45,130 nucleotides of DNA, taken from contig JACQDT010000023.1 of assembly GCA_016200965.1 (NCBI GenBank), positions 1 to 45,130 on the forward strand, read 5' to 3'. A program made the position numbers and the translations under genes. Under the pieces are notes generated by a model that was given only the letters and a program-made list of their open reading frames with translations, was not told the origin of the DNA and made no database searches. The DNA comes from Candidatus Azambacteria bacterium. GTDB lineage: Bacteria > Patescibacteriota > Minisyncoccia > GWC2-36-17 > WO2-46-25. Each line of letters begins with the position of its first letter. Position 1 is the stretch's first letter. Below are positions 1-9,670 of the stretch, piece by piece.

Positions 1-18
1 AGCTGTGCTCTACTACCG

Positions 19-206
19 GGGAAGCGCTTCGCCCAAAACGGAGTGTGGCTATTCGCCACTCGCGCTTCGCTTGTTATTCTGTTGCAAAAATGGGGCGGGG
101 TAAGATTTTGTATCCCCCTCACTTGGGTCTCGAACGAAGCATCTGTGTAATACACTATGACTGCCACATGTTCGATGGACCAAGTGAGGGGGACAAAGCC
201 CTTATT
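19..206. repeat. structured dispersed element (copy A) downstream of rplB
   Basis: Stem GAAGCGC (21-27)/GCGCTTC (62-68), inner GTGGC-TATTC-GCCAC (45-59); then CCCCCTCACTTGG (114-126)/CCAAGTGAGGGGG (180-192). Confidence 0.8.
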
Positions 207-1032
207 TTTTATTCCTTCTGCTCATGATTAATCTGCTGGACAGCTTCTTTCTCCTTCTTGTCTTCTTGCCAAGCGCATGCTTACCCCATTTTGTCTTCGG
301 ATACGGAAGGCCGATGGACTGGCGCCCCTCCCCTCCTCCATGCGGATGGTCCACCGGATTCATCGCGGAACCGCGCACCGTCGGGCGGATGCCGCGCCAA
401 CGCGACGCACCCGCTTTCCCCAAACTGACAAGATTATGCTCGGCATTGGAAAGTTCACCTATGGTCGCCAAACACCGTGAAAGCACCTTACGTGATTCGC
501 TGGAAGGCATCAACAACTGCGTGTACGCCCCTTCATGAGCCATGATCTTCGCCGCCGATCCAGCTGAACGCGCGATCTGTCCTCCTTTGCCCGGCTCAAG
601 CTCTACATTATGCACGAAAAATCCGAGAGGAACCCTCACCAACGACGTGCGATTGCCTTCGGTAAGCGGCGCGCTTTCGGACGTCACTATCGTATCTCCC
701 GTTTTTATGTTTTTTGACGCGAGCACATACCGCCTTTCGCCGTCGCGATACAGCGCGAGCGCGATGAACGCGGAACGGTTCGGGTCGTATTCCAAAGACA
801 GTATTTTTGCGGGAATATCAATCTTATTCTGCATGAAATCAATTTCTCGGTACAAGCGCTTGCTTCCCCCGCCTTTGTGCCGGGTGGTGATCCGTCCCTT
901 CTTGGACCGTCCCATCCTCCTTTTGCGGCCGAACGTCAGCGCTTTCTCCGGCTCCTTTTTGGTGAGCACTGAATAATCGGTTATCACGCGCTGTCTCTGC
1001 CCTGGTGTGGTTGGTTTGAGCGTTTTCATCAT
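202..1032 (-). CDS. rplB: 50S ribosomal protein L2
   Basis: Protein has L2 motifs (GRNNxGRITTRHKGGGSKRLYR-like start, GSAMNPVDHPHGGGEGR). Confidence 0.97.
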   Translation of the reverse strand: MMKTLKPTTPGQRQRVITDYSVLTKKEPEKALTFGRKRRMGRSKKGRITTRHKGGGSKRLYREIDFMQNKIDIPAKILSLEYDPNRSAFIALALYRDGERRYVLASKNIKTGDTIVTSESAPLTEGNRTSLVRVPLGFFVHNVELEPGKGGQIARSAGSAAKIMAHEGAYTQLLMPSSESRKVLSRCLATIGELSNAEHNLVSLGKAGASRWRGIRPTVRGSAMNPVDHPHGGGEGRQSIGLPYPKTKWGKHALGKKTRRRKKLSSRLIMSRRNKK

Positions 1033-1045
1033 AATGGTTTACTCC

Positions 1046-1471
1046 TTATACACCAATGTCTATTTTCTCCCCTTCTTTGAGGGTTACCATCGCCTTTTTG
1101 AATCCCGGCACCCTTCCTTCATGCGCTCCGACCATGATCTTCTTTGAAGGCATGTTTACAACATTCACGTTTGTTACCGTAACGGAAAATTTCCGCTGGA
1201 TCGCTTTTTTCACTTCGCTCGCGGTCGCGCGGCGATCCACTTTAAACACATACGTGTTATATAAGGCCTGGAGCGCCGATGTTTTTTCCGTCACATACGG
1301 ATGCACCACCAAAGAACCCGACTCCGCGCTTTGCGCTTTCGCCGAAGCCGAGAAAGAACCGCCCTCTTTTTTCGGGGATTCCTTCTTTGCGGATATCTTT
1401 TTCACGGACGCGCCTTTCTTTTGCTGTTCATCCTGTGAAAATGTCTTTTTGATAGTTCCGATAATGGACAT
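1046..1471 (-). CDS. rplW: 50S ribosomal protein L23 with ~50-aa Lys/Ser-rich N-terminal extension
   Basis: VVHPYVTEKTSAL...YVFKVDRRATASEVKKAIQRKF core; position between rplD and rplB. Confidence 0.95.
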   Translation of the reverse strand: MSIIGTIKKTFSQDEQQKKGASVKKISAKKESPKKEGGSFSASAKAQSAESGSLVVHPYVTEKTSALQALYNTYVFKVDRRATASEVKKAIQRKFSVTVTNVNVVNMPSKKIMVGAHEGRVPGFKKAMVTLKEGEKIDIGV

Positions 1472-1477
1472 GGCCGT

Positions 1478-2131
1478 TTATTTTACTTTGGTATAGGTGC
1501 GCTCGATTATTTCAATCGCATCTTTGGACATGACTACAAAAGCATAGGACATAAGATCATACGCGTTCAAACTGTCCGCTGAAATCACCTTTGCGTGCGG
1601 AAGATTTCGTATCGCAAGCGTGACGTTCCGGTCCGCTTTCGGCACGATAACCAGCACCTTTTTGTGAAGCGGCGCTTCAAAGACAGAGGAAAGGAATGTG
1701 CGGATGATTTCCGCCATTATCTTCGTTTTTGGCTCCTTCATTGAAATAGCGTCTATCACCGCGAGCTCCCTGTCTCTCACTTTTGAAGAAAGGATCATGG
1801 ATAGCGCTTTTTGTTTTTGTTTTTTATTTATTTTGAGCGTAAAAATCCGCGTGTTTTTCGGACCGAACGTCACCCCACCGCCCTTCCATATGGGAGAACG
1901 CGTGGAACCGTGGCGCGCGCGGCCCGTTCCCTTCTGCGCCCACGGTTTTTTGCCGCCGCCTCGCACGTCGCCTCTTCCCTTCGTATGCGCGAGCACCGCT
2001 CTGGCATTGGCGCGATGCGCTACCAGCGTCTGATGCACTACATCGGCATTGAAAGGAACCTTGAACACGCGATCCGGGAGATCGTATGTTCCTGCTTTTT
2101 CCGCCTTTTGATTGTAGAGCGGGGTTTTCAT
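1478..2131 (-). CDS. rplD: 50S ribosomal protein L4
   Basis: RANARAVLAHTKGRGDVRGGGKKPWAQKGTGRARHGSTRSPIWKGGG is the L4 signature. Confidence 0.97.
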   Translation of the reverse strand: MKTPLYNQKAEKAGTYDLPDRVFKVPFNADVVHQTLVAHRANARAVLAHTKGRGDVRGGGKKPWAQKGTGRARHGSTRSPIWKGGGVTFGPKNTRIFTLKINKKQKQKALSMILSSKVRDRELAVIDAISMKEPKTKIMAEIIRTFLSSVFEAPLHKKVLVIVPKADRNVTLAIRNLPHAKVISADSLNAYDLMSYAFVVMSKDAIEIIERTYTKVK

Positions 2132-2739
2132 GCTTTTATTTCCATCAAGGCTCCGTTCTTTCCGGGTATTGCGCCTTTGATTGCGATAAGATTATTCTCT
2201 TTGTCCACTTTCATGACGGTAAGTCCCTCAACCGTCCTGCGATCGCCGCCCATGCGTCCGGCCATGCGCGTCCCCTTGATGACGCGCTGGGGCCATGTCG
2301 CCCCGATAGAACCCGGCTCCCGCAAGCTGTGTTTCTGGCCGTGACTCGCCGGACCTCCTCCGAAATTATGCCGCTTCACCACGCCCTGAAATCCCTTCGC
2401 TTTGGTGACGCCGGACACTTCCACTTCATCACCCTCGGAGAAAATGGACACATCAATGGAATCACCCACCTTTTTGTCGGAAGCGCCTTTGACCCTGAAT
2501 TCCTTCAGGACCGCGAACGGCGCATGGCCGCGAAGATGGCCCGTTTCTGGTTTGTTCGTCCGCTTGCGCGCGCCGCACCCTATCTGCACCGCGTCATAGC
2601 CGTCTTTTTCTTTCGTGCGCACGAATGTCACGATACAGGGTTTGACCTCCACTAATGTAATGGGCACCGCGCTCCCTTGCGCATCGTATGCCTGCGTCAT
2701 CCCCACTTTATTTCCAAGAATGAATTTATCTTTTGCCAT
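2128..2739 (-). CDS. rplC: 50S ribosomal protein L3
   Basis: FILGNKVGMTQ start; KGFQGVVKRHNFGGGPASHG signature. Confidence 0.97.
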   Translation of the reverse strand: MAKDKFILGNKVGMTQAYDAQGSAVPITLVEVKPCIVTFVRTKEKDGYDAVQIGCGARKRTNKPETGHLRGHAPFAVLKEFRVKGASDKKVGDSIDVSIFSEGDEVEVSGVTKAKGFQGVVKRHNFGGGPASHGQKHSLREPGSIGATWPQRVIKGTRMAGRMGGDRRTVEGLTVMKVDKENNLIAIKGAIPGKNGALMEIKA

Positions 2740-2769
2740 GGTGTTTTATTGTATTCTGCTTTGCATTCC

Positions 2770-2924
2770 AAAACGATATTTTTTGTGCGCCTCCCTTTTG
2801 AGTGCGCGAGCAGAAAATAATTTTTGTTGGCTTCCCCGCTTTGGGTCCGACCTAGCAAAAATTGTTTTCTGTCGCGCACAGCCACAAGGTTCCCACTGCC
2901 AGCCCGATACAAAAAATATCGTTT
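2770..2924. repeat. long imperfect palindrome in the rpsJ-rplC gap
   Basis: AAACGATATTTTTTGT (2771-2786) pairs with ACAAAAAATATCGTTT (2909-2924); inner arm GTGCGCGAGCAGAAAATAATTTTTGTTGG (2802-2830) pairs with CCTAGCAAAAATTGTTTTCTGTCGCGCAC (2851-2879). Confidence 0.85.
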
Positions 2925-2944
2925 CGTCATTCACAATTCTATAG

Positions 2945-2970
2945 ACAAAATGGGCTTTCGCCCATTTTGT
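2945..2970 (-). terminator. strong hairpin just downstream of rpsJ, possible terminator/attenuator
   Basis: ACAAAATGGGC-TTTC-GCCCATTTTGT, perfect 11-bp stem; GAAA loop on the coding (minus) strand. Confidence 0.55.
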
Positions 2971-3001
2971 GTGCGTCGTAACGCTTGTGACGATTGCGTG
3001 G

Positions 3002-3328
3002 TTATATCATCTTGATCTCAATATCCACTCCCGCAGGCAAATTCATATTGGTTAACGCGTCTATGACCTTCGGATTAGGATTTGAAATGTCGATTATCCG
3101 CTTATGCATCCGCATCTCATAATGCTCGCCCGAGCTTTTGTGCACAAAGGTTGAACGGTTCACCGCATATCGCTTGATCTCCGTCGGAAGAGGCACGGGG
3201 CCTGAAATCGTCACTCCCTGCCGCTCGGCCGCTTCCACGATTTGCCGCGCGCTATTGTCGATGATCTTATTATCGTACGCCTTTATTTTGATTCTCAACT
3301 TTTGTATCTGTGTTTCTTTCATTGCCAT
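3002..3328 (-). CDS. rpsJ: 30S ribosomal protein S10
   Basis: [67 protein letters not shown]. Confidence 0.98.
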   Translation of the reverse strand: MAMKETQIQKLRIKIKAYDNKIIDNSARQIVEAAERQGVTISGPVPLPTEIKRYAVNRSTFVHKSSGEHYEMRMHKRIIDISNPNPKVIDALTNMNLPAGVDIEIKMI

Positions 3329-3370
3329 ATATAATCACACTGCCAAGCTTACAATGTTCCGCCGCTTAAT

Positions 3371-4564
3371 TTAGGCAATTATCTTCACCACCACTCCCGC
3401 GCCCACCGTTTTGCCGCCTTCGCGGATCGCAAAACGCTGTTTCTCTTCAAGCGCCACCGGAGCAATAAGTTTGATCTTCACATTCACCGTGTCTCCGGGA
3501 ATGACCATCTCGGCGCCTTCGGGAAGCGTCACTTCTCCCGTCACATCGGTCGTGCGGATGTAAAACTGCGGTTTGTAGCCGGCAAAAAACGGGGTGTGGC
3601 GTCCGCCTTCTTCCTTGGTGAGGATGTACACCTCCGCCTGAAATTCGGTGTGCGGCGTGACGGAACCCGGCTTTGCAAGAACCTGCCCGCGCTCCACGTC
3701 TTCCTTCTTCAAGCCGCGCAGAAGCACGCCGGCGTTGTCGCCCGCTCTCGCTTCATCCAACTGCTTGTTGAACATCTCAATGCCGGTCACCACCGTCTTT
3801 TGCGACGGACGCAAACCGATGATTTCCACTTCTTCGTTCACCTTGATCTGTCCCCGGTCCACTCTGCCGGTCACCACGGTGCCGCGGCCTTCAATGGAAA
3901 ACACGTCTTCCACCGCCATCAGAAACGGCTTGTCCAGATCACGCACGGGCTCGGGGAAATAATTATCCATTGCCTTGACGAGTTCAAGCACTTTTTTCAC
4001 CCACTCATCGTCTTTTGAAGTCGCCTGAAGCGCCTTCAAACCGGAACCCTTGATAATCGGCGTCTTTTCTCCGTCATAGCCGTATTTGGTCAACAGCTCG
4101 CGAACTTCCACTTCCACCAAATCCACGAGTTCCTGGTCATCCGCCATATCAATCTTGTTCAAAAACACGATGAGCGCGGGAACGCCAACTTGGCGCGCAA
4201 GCAAGATGTGCTCTCTGGTTTGGGGCATCGGCCCTTCCGACGCCGCCACCACCAGCACCGCACCGTCCATCTGCGCCGCTCCGGTGATCATATTCTTGAT
4301 GTAGTCGGCATGGCCCGGCGCGTCAATGTGCGCATAGTGCCGTTTTTCCGACTCGTATTCAGAATGATGCAACGCGATGGTTATACCGCGCGCCTTTTCT
4401 TCAGGCGCCGAGTCGATCTGATCCACGCTTTCCACGCGCGCCTTCATGCCCACGAGATTAAGCGAGTGCAAAATCGCCGCAGTCAGGGTCGTCTTACCAT
4501 GGTCCACGTGACCGATGGTCCCCACGTTCATGTGGGGCTTGGTCCGTTCAAACTTTTCCGCCAT
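3371..4564 (-). CDS. tuf: elongation factor Tu
   Basis: [40 protein letters not shown], full-length 397 aa. Confidence 0.99.
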   Translation of the reverse strand: MAEKFERTKPHMNVGTIGHVDHGKTTLTAAILHSLNLVGMKARVESVDQIDSAPEEKARGITIALHHSEYESEKRHYAHIDAPGHADYIKNMITGAAQMDGAVLVVAASEGPMPQTREHILLARQVGVPALIVFLNKIDMADDQELVDLVEVEVRELLTKYGYDGEKTPIIKGSGLKALQATSKDDEWVKKVLELVKAMDNYFPEPVRDLDKPFLMAVEDVFSIEGRGTVVTGRVDRGQIKVNEEVEIIGLRPSQKTVVTGIEMFNKQLDEARAGDNAGVLLRGLKKEDVERGQVLAKPGSVTPHTEFQAEVYILTKEEGGRHTPFFAGYKPQFYIRTTDVTGEVTLPEGAEMVIPGDTVNVKIKLIAPVALEEKQRFAIREGGKTVGAGVVVKIIA

Positions 4565-4565
4565 A

Positions 4566-4697
4566 CCCAGTAGTAGAACTTTGACCGATGGTTGTAAACC
4601 ATCTTCATCAAAGTCAATACATTAATTATTATCCGCATATTCCCAGCAAGAACTTTTTGTTTGGCACAGCCAAACCAGTCAAAGTTTCACTACTGGG
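4566..4697. repeat. branched palindromic element directly upstream of tuf
   Basis: Outer arms CCCAGTAGTAGAACTTTGAC (4566-4585) / GTCAAAGTTTCACTACTGGG (4678-4697); inner hairpins GATGGTT-GTA-AACCATC and GTTTGGC-ACA-GCCAAAC. Confidence 0.8.
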
Positions 4698-4806
4698 CAT
4701 ATGTTTTTATTATTATTTAATTACAAATTAAACCGTTCGCCTGAAAACAGGATAGTCATAGTGTAAACAAAGACGCTTAAAATGTCAATAACTCGCCGGA
4801 AAACGG

Positions 4807-5181
4807 CTAAAACGGCAGATCTTCAAGATTCATGTCGCGTATTCCCTCCTCCGCGGGCCGTTGTGCAGACCCGGCGGACGCGCGCATTTCCTTTTCCCTG
4901 TCCAGCGCGTCAAGCACCGATTTGATCCCCGCGTCATCTTCGCCAGCCGCACTTCCTTCATTCTCCGCGCCGGAATCATGCGCGATCATTTTTTGGATCA
5001 AACTCGCGTCATCAATGGGAGACGCCTCCCGCAAAGGGCTTAACCGGCTCATTCTTTCGTTTTCGCGCGCTACCCGCTCGAATTCCTCGAATGGAACCAC
5101 CACGTAGCTCGGCTTTCCGTTTTCCATCACCACCACTCCTTTTTTCAGCGTCTGCAATATTTTTTTGACTTCATCGAACAT
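4807..5181 (-). CDS. small protein with Phd/YefM-like N-terminus and acidic ...LEDLPF C-terminus
   Basis: Start ATG at 5179-5181 abuts the fusA stop (5183-5185). KKGVVVMENGKPSYVVVPFEEFERV resembles prevent-host-death antitoxin folds. Confidence 0.6.
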   Translation of the reverse strand: MFDEVKKILQTLKKGVVVMENGKPSYVVVPFEEFERVARENERMSRLSPLREASPIDDASLIQKMIAHDSGAENEGSAAGEDDAGIKSVLDALDREKEMRASAGSAQRPAEEGIRDMNLEDLPF

Positions 5182-5182
5182 A

Positions 5183-7288
5183 TTATTTCGTTTTTCCCGC
5201 GATAATCTCATCCGCGACGTTTTTGGGCACTTCTTCGTATGTGGAAAACTCCATGGAGAACGATGCTCTTCCCTCGGTCATGGAGCGGATCTGGGTGGAA
5301 TAGCCGAACATTTTTGCAAGCGGCACCTTCGCGACCACCACCTTCATATTGCCCCGGTCCTCTATGCTTTCTATTTTTCCTCGTTTCGAGTTGAGATCTC
5401 CCGTCACATCGCCCATGAATTTCGCCGGAGTAATGCTCGCTACCTTCATGATCGGCTCCAAAATGACCGGATTGGCCCTTCGCACGCATTCCTGCACCGC
5501 CATGGAGCCGGCGATTTTGAACGCGGCCTCCGACGAGTCCACCTCGTGATACGATCCGTCATAGATAATAACACGGACGTCTTTGATCGGATACCCCGCG
5601 ACGACCCCCCTGTCCAGCGCTTCTTTGACGCCTTTCTCCACGGCAGGCACGTATTCCTGCGGCACCGCGCCTCCTTTCAATTCGCTTTCAAATTCAAAAC
5701 CGGCGCCGCGCTCAAGCGGCTCAATCCGCAGCCGCACATGCCCATACTGGCCTCTGCCGCCGGACTGCCGGATGTATTTTCCTTCCGCTTCCGCTGATTT
5801 GCGTATGGTTTCCTTATACGCCACCTGCGGCGTGCCGACGTTTGCGCTCACGCCGAATTCGCGGAACATGCGATCCACGATGATTTCAAGATGCAATTCG
5901 CCCATGCCCGAAATGATGGTTTCGGTTGTTTCATGGTCAACGTGGACCCGGAACGTCGGGTCCTCGTCTCCGAGCCGGCGAAGCGCAAGCGACATTTTTT
6001 CCTGATCCGCTTTCGTTTTCGGTTCAATGCGGATGGAAATGACGGGTTCCGGAAACACTATTTTCTCCAAAATGATGGGATGTTCTTCGTCGCACAGCGT
6101 GTCCCCCGTCGTGGTGCTTTTGAGTCCCACCGCCGCGCCGATTTCCCCCGCGTAGATCTCATCCACCTCTTCGCGCTGGTTCGCGTGCAGGCGCAAGATG
6201 CGGGAAATGCGCTCTTTCTCTCCCTTGGTGGAATTGTATACGTATGATCCCTTGGTGAGTATTCCCGAATACACGCGGAAGAACGCAAGCGAGCCGACGA
6301 ACGGATCGGTCGCTATTTTAAACGCAAGCGCGGAAAACGGCTCGCTGTCTAACGGCTTGCGGACGATTTCTTTATCGGTTTCAGGGTCAATACCGGTCAC
6401 CGCGCCTCTGTCGGACGGCGAAGGAAGATAATCAACCACTGCGTCAAGGACCAGCTGGACCCCTTTGTTTTTCAGCGCGGAGCCGCACAAAATGGGGTTG
6501 ATAAGACCCGCGATAGTTGATGTACGTATGGATTGCTTCAGCTCGACGACGGAAATCGCTTCCCCGTTTAAATATTTTTCCGTGAGCGTGTCGTCTTCCC
6601 CGGCGACCCGGTCAAGCAGTTCCTCGCGGTATTTTTTCGTCCGTTCTTTGTGAGCATCCGGAATGGGCCCTCGGTCCATCTTTTCTCCGTGTTCTCCGGA
6701 AAAGGAAATGAACTGTTCAGTGATCAGATCGATGACGCCCTCAAATTTCTCTTCCGCGCCCACGGGAATTTGGACCGGCACCGCCTTGGGGTTCAGCCGC
6801 TCATGAATGGACGCGACGTCTTTTTCCCAATCCGCGCCCGTGCGGTCGAGCTTATTGATGAAACACACGCGGGGCACTTTGTATTTGTCTGCCTGATGCC
6901 ATACCGTCTCCGATTGCGGCTCCACGCCCGCTACTCCGTCGAACACCACCACGCCGCCGTCAAGCACGCGCAAGGAACGCTCCACTTCCACGGTGAAATC
7001 CACGTGTCCCGGCGTATCAATGAGGTTGATCCGATGCTCCATCGCTTTATCCCCTTTGGCCCATGTCGGCGTCCAAAAACAGGTCGTCGCGGCGGCGGTG
7101 ATGGTAATCCCCCGTTCGCGCTCCTGCTCCATCCAGTCCATCACCGTGTCTCCCGTGTGCACTTCGCCTATTTTGTGCGCCACGCCGGTATAAAACAGCA
7201 CGCGCTCGGACATGGTCGTTTTCCCCGCGTCAATGTGGGCTATGATTCCGATATCACGGACTTTTTCAAGAGGATATTTTCTCACCAT
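5183..7288 (-). CDS. fusA: elongation factor G
   Basis: [40 protein letters not shown]; 701 aa. Confidence 0.99.
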   Translation of the reverse strand: MVRKYPLEKVRDIGIIAHIDAGKTTMSERVLFYTGVAHKIGEVHTGDTVMDWMEQERERGITITAAATTCFWTPTWAKGDKAMEHRINLIDTPGHVDFTVEVERSLRVLDGGVVVFDGVAGVEPQSETVWHQADKYKVPRVCFINKLDRTGADWEKDVASIHERLNPKAVPVQIPVGAEEKFEGVIDLITEQFISFSGEHGEKMDRGPIPDAHKERTKKYREELLDRVAGEDDTLTEKYLNGEAISVVELKQSIRTSTIAGLINPILCGSALKNKGVQLVLDAVVDYLPSPSDRGAVTGIDPETDKEIVRKPLDSEPFSALAFKIATDPFVGSLAFFRVYSGILTKGSYVYNSTKGEKERISRILRLHANQREEVDEIYAGEIGAAVGLKSTTTGDTLCDEEHPIILEKIVFPEPVISIRIEPKTKADQEKMSLALRRLGDEDPTFRVHVDHETTETIISGMGELHLEIIVDRMFREFGVSANVGTPQVAYKETIRKSAEAEGKYIRQSGGRGQYGHVRLRIEPLERGAGFEFESELKGGAVPQEYVPAVEKGVKEALDRGVVAGYPIKDVRVIIYDGSYHEVDSSEAAFKIAGSMAVQECVRRANPVILEPIMKVASITPAKFMGDVTGDLNSKRGKIESIEDRGNMKVVVAKVPLAKMFGYSTQIRSMTEGRASFSMEFSTYEEVPKNVADEIIAGKTK

Positions 7289-7359
7289 AAAACAAAAAAA
7301 TCGCGTGCGCGAACTAAAAATAAAAAACTAAAAAATAGGGAGATCTTTCATGCGCGTAA

Positions 7360-7401
7360 CTACCATGAAAAATGCGCAAATGCCTTGTTTGCTTCCGCCC
7401 C
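7360..7401 (-). repeat. second copy of the rpsG 3' end (encodes [12 protein letters not shown])
   Basis: Minus-strand translation of 7360-7398 gives [12 protein letters not shown]-stop, identical to the S7 C-terminus at 7484 onward. Confidence 0.85.
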
Positions 7402-7483
7402 CGCACTACAACTTCGTTGAGTGCGGGACTCCGCGCCTTTTATTTGAAATACATTTTTGTGGGCGCTACGCATTCTTGATGCT

Positions 7484-7951
7484 TTACCAAGAAAAGTGGG
7501 CAAATGCTTTATTGGCCTCTGCCATTCTATGGGTGTCTGTCTTTTTTCTGATCGCGGTGCCTTCGTTTTTCGTCGCAAGGAGTATTTCTTCTGCCAATTT
7601 CAACGCCATCGGCTTTCCCTTTTTCGCGCGCGACGCGTCAATAAGCCAGCGGAATGCAAGCGCCATGCGCCGCTCCCCTCTCACTTCGCGGGGCACCTGG
7701 TAATTCGCTCCGCCGATGCGGCGGGACTTCAGTTCCACAAGCGGAGATACGTTTTTAAGCGCCATGTCGAACATCTCTATCGGATCTTTCTTGCTTTCTT
7801 CCTTGACCTTCTCCAGCGCGCCGTACACCACCTTTTCGGCAACCGTTTTTTTGCCGTCTTTCATTATGGCGTTGATGAACTTCGCCAACACGGGGTTGCT
7901 GTAGACGTAGTCCGGTTCTATTTCCCTTTTATAGTTTGCTTTTTTCCTCAT
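7484..7951 (-). CDS. rpsG: 30S ribosomal protein S7
   Basis: [33 protein letters not shown]; ends [15 protein letters not shown]. Confidence 0.97.
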   Translation of the reverse strand: MRKKANYKREIEPDYVYSNPVLAKFINAIMKDGKKTVAEKVVYGALEKVKEESKKDPIEMFDMALKNVSPLVELKSRRIGGANYQVPREVRGERRMALAFRWLIDASRAKKGKPMALKLAEEILLATKNEGTAIRKKTDTHRMAEANKAFAHFSW

Positions 7952-7981
7952 ATTTCCTTATTTGTCTTTCTGTTTTCCTTA

Positions 7982-8398
7982 TTATGCCTTTTTGGGGCGC
8001 TTCGCGCCGTACTTTGATCTTCCCCGATTCCGTTTTTCCACGCCGGTAGTGTCAAGCACGCCGCGCACGATGTGATACCGCACTCCGGGCAAGTCCTTCA
8101 CCCGTCCCCCGCGTATCATCACCACCGCATGTTCCTGCAAATTATGGCCTTCGCCGGGAATGTACGCGGTTACTTCCATGCCATTGGTAAGGCGCACCCT
8201 CGCCACCTTTCTCAATGCGGAGTTCGGTTTTTTCGGGGTGATGGTCTTGACAACGGTGCACACGCCGCGCTTGAACGGCGACGTATGGAATTTCGGCCTG
8301 TTTTGAAGCACGTTGAAACTGCGCTCAAGCGCGGGCGATTTGGACTTTCTTGAAGGATTTCTCCTTTTTCTCCTGACAAGTTGATTGATGGTCGGCAT
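7982..8398 (-). CDS. rpsL: 30S ribosomal protein S12
   Basis: [55 protein letters not shown]. Confidence 0.98.
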   Translation of the reverse strand: MPTINQLVRRKRRNPSRKSKSPALERSFNVLQNRPKFHTSPFKRGVCTVVKTITPKKPNSALRKVARVRLTNGMEVTAYIPGEGHNLQEHAVVMIRGGRVKDLPGVRYHIVRGVLDTTGVEKRNRGRSKYGAKRPKKA

Positions 8399-8452
8399 AA
8401 AATATCAAAAACGAATGTACGTAAGATTACCAAATGAAACGCGGAAAGTCAA

Positions 8453-8562
8453 CCCCGTTACAATCTTACCATGATCTTTTTCCGTTTAACGCAGACAGGC
8501 GAAGCCGCTTCGCTAGAAAACTTTCTCCAGTTGGGAATGTCACGATAAGATTGCAACGGGGT
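8453..8562. repeat. palindromic MITE/REP-like element with 23-bp imperfect terminal inverted repeats
   Basis: ACCCCGTTACAATCTTACCATGA (8453-8475) vs TCACGATAAGATTGCAACGGGGT (8540-8562); inner hairpin GCGAAG-CCG-CTTCGC. Confidence 0.75.
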
Positions 8563-8579
8563 CAGCACGCGCCCTCACA

Positions 8580-9239
8580 TTACAGCCCCGCAAACGCTAA
8601 ATTGAATATAGGCAGTTGAAAAACAAGAGAAAAAAGATACACAAAAAGCGCGATGAGATAGCCAACCGCATCGGTGAGAAACACCAGCGCGATGAGGATA
8701 AAGAACCCCCACTGCTCCATAAGGGGCGCAAACCGTTCAAAGGCGCGCGGAGCCATGCTTTCAAACACCCGATACCCGTCAAGCGGCGCGATGGGGATAA
8801 GATTGAATATGAAAAGCGAGAGGTTGATATACACCAAAAACGCGAGAAATTTCACGAGATAATTAAACGGGTCAACCGCCGAAAACGCAAACAGCGCTTT
8901 AAGCATAAAGGCGCACGCTACGGCGAGCCCGATATTCGTAAGGATTCCCGCGAACGAAACCAAAAACCGCCCGAGGTTGCCTTTGCGCACCCGCCCGAGA
9001 TCAATGGGCACCGGTTTTGCCCATCCGAACCCCACAAGCAAAAGCAGGACGGACCCCAGCACATCCAAATGCGCAAGCGGGTTAAGGGTGAGCCGCCCCG
9101 CCCTTTGCGCGGTAGTGTCCCCCAATTGGAACGCCGCAAACCCGTGCGAAAATTCGTGCGCGGTAATCGCGATAAGCAACGCGGCGAACCACGGAATGAT
9201 AAGCGCGGGGTCGTTTTCAAAAAGTTTAAATAAAAGCAT
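8580..9239 (-). CDS. site-2 protease family (M50) membrane metalloprotease
   Basis: HEFSHGFAAFQLGD (HExxH) and NLIPIAPLDGYRVFE (second metal-site motif); multiple TM segments. Confidence 0.9.
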   Translation of the reverse strand: MLLFKLFENDPALIIPWFAALLIAITAHEFSHGFAAFQLGDTTAQRAGRLTLNPLAHLDVLGSVLLLLVGFGWAKPVPIDLGRVRKGNLGRFLVSFAGILTNIGLAVACAFMLKALFAFSAVDPFNYLVKFLAFLVYINLSLFIFNLIPIAPLDGYRVFESMAPRAFERFAPLMEQWGFFILIALVFLTDAVGYLIALFVYLFSLVFQLPIFNLAFAGL

Positions 9240-9315
9240 TTCTCAATGTTAGCAAAGTATTGCGTATTTTGAAAGGATGTGATAGGTTATTAGTCATTAG
9301 TTATTTGTTGAAACT

Positions 9316-9504
9316 ATGCCACGAATGTGCCAACTCTGCGGAAAAACCTCGACGCTTGTGATGATGCGAAGAAAGCTCCGCGGCAAATACAATCCAACGG
9401 AAAAAAGAAGGAAATACCCCAACATTCAAACGGCGCTTATTGACGGCGCCCGCACAAGAGCGTGCGCGCAGTGCATCCGCACCACGCACAAAACGAAAAA
9501 ATAG
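9316..9504 (+). CDS. rpmB: 50S ribosomal protein L28
   Basis: MPRMCQLCGKTSTLVMMRRK...RRKYPNIQTALIDGARTRACAQCIRT. Confidence 0.85.
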   Translation: MPRMCQLCGKTSTLVMMRRKLRGKYNPTEKRRKYPNIQTALIDGARTRACAQCIRTTHKTKK

Positions 9505-9576
9505 CGTCGCAGTTTTCCCTTCCCTCCCCGCGCACGCGCGGGGTTTTGGTTTTGATGTGATATAATAATGCAGTTC

Positions 9577-9647
9577 CGGGACGTAGTATAATGGTAGTAC
9601 GCGAGGCTGGGGGTCTTGCAGCCCGGGTCCGATTCCCGGCGTCCCGA
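9577..9647 (+). tRNA. tRNA-Pro (GGG)
   Basis: Cloverleaf CGGGACG/CGTCCCG acceptor, D-arm GTAT/GTAC, anticodon loop CTGGGGG, T-arm CCGGG-TCCGATT-CCCGG; no encoded CCA. Confidence 0.93.
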
Positions 9648-9670
9648 CAAAATTTGATACATATAAAATC

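Noticed and set aside
1-20. AGCTGTGCTCTACTACC, looks like the reverse complement of a tRNA D-arm
   Set aside because: Window edge cuts it; the acceptor side does not match and runs into copy A. Could be a tRNA remnant but unsupported.
2697-2930. 77-aa minus ORF over the palindrome
   Set aside because: Lies inside the inverted repeat and overlaps rplC; composition reflects the repeat.
6650-7420. Long plus ORF opposite fusA (256 aa)
   Set aside because: GC-rich antisense ORF over a well-identified gene; no domain sense. Same for ORFs opposite tuf, nrdA and topA.
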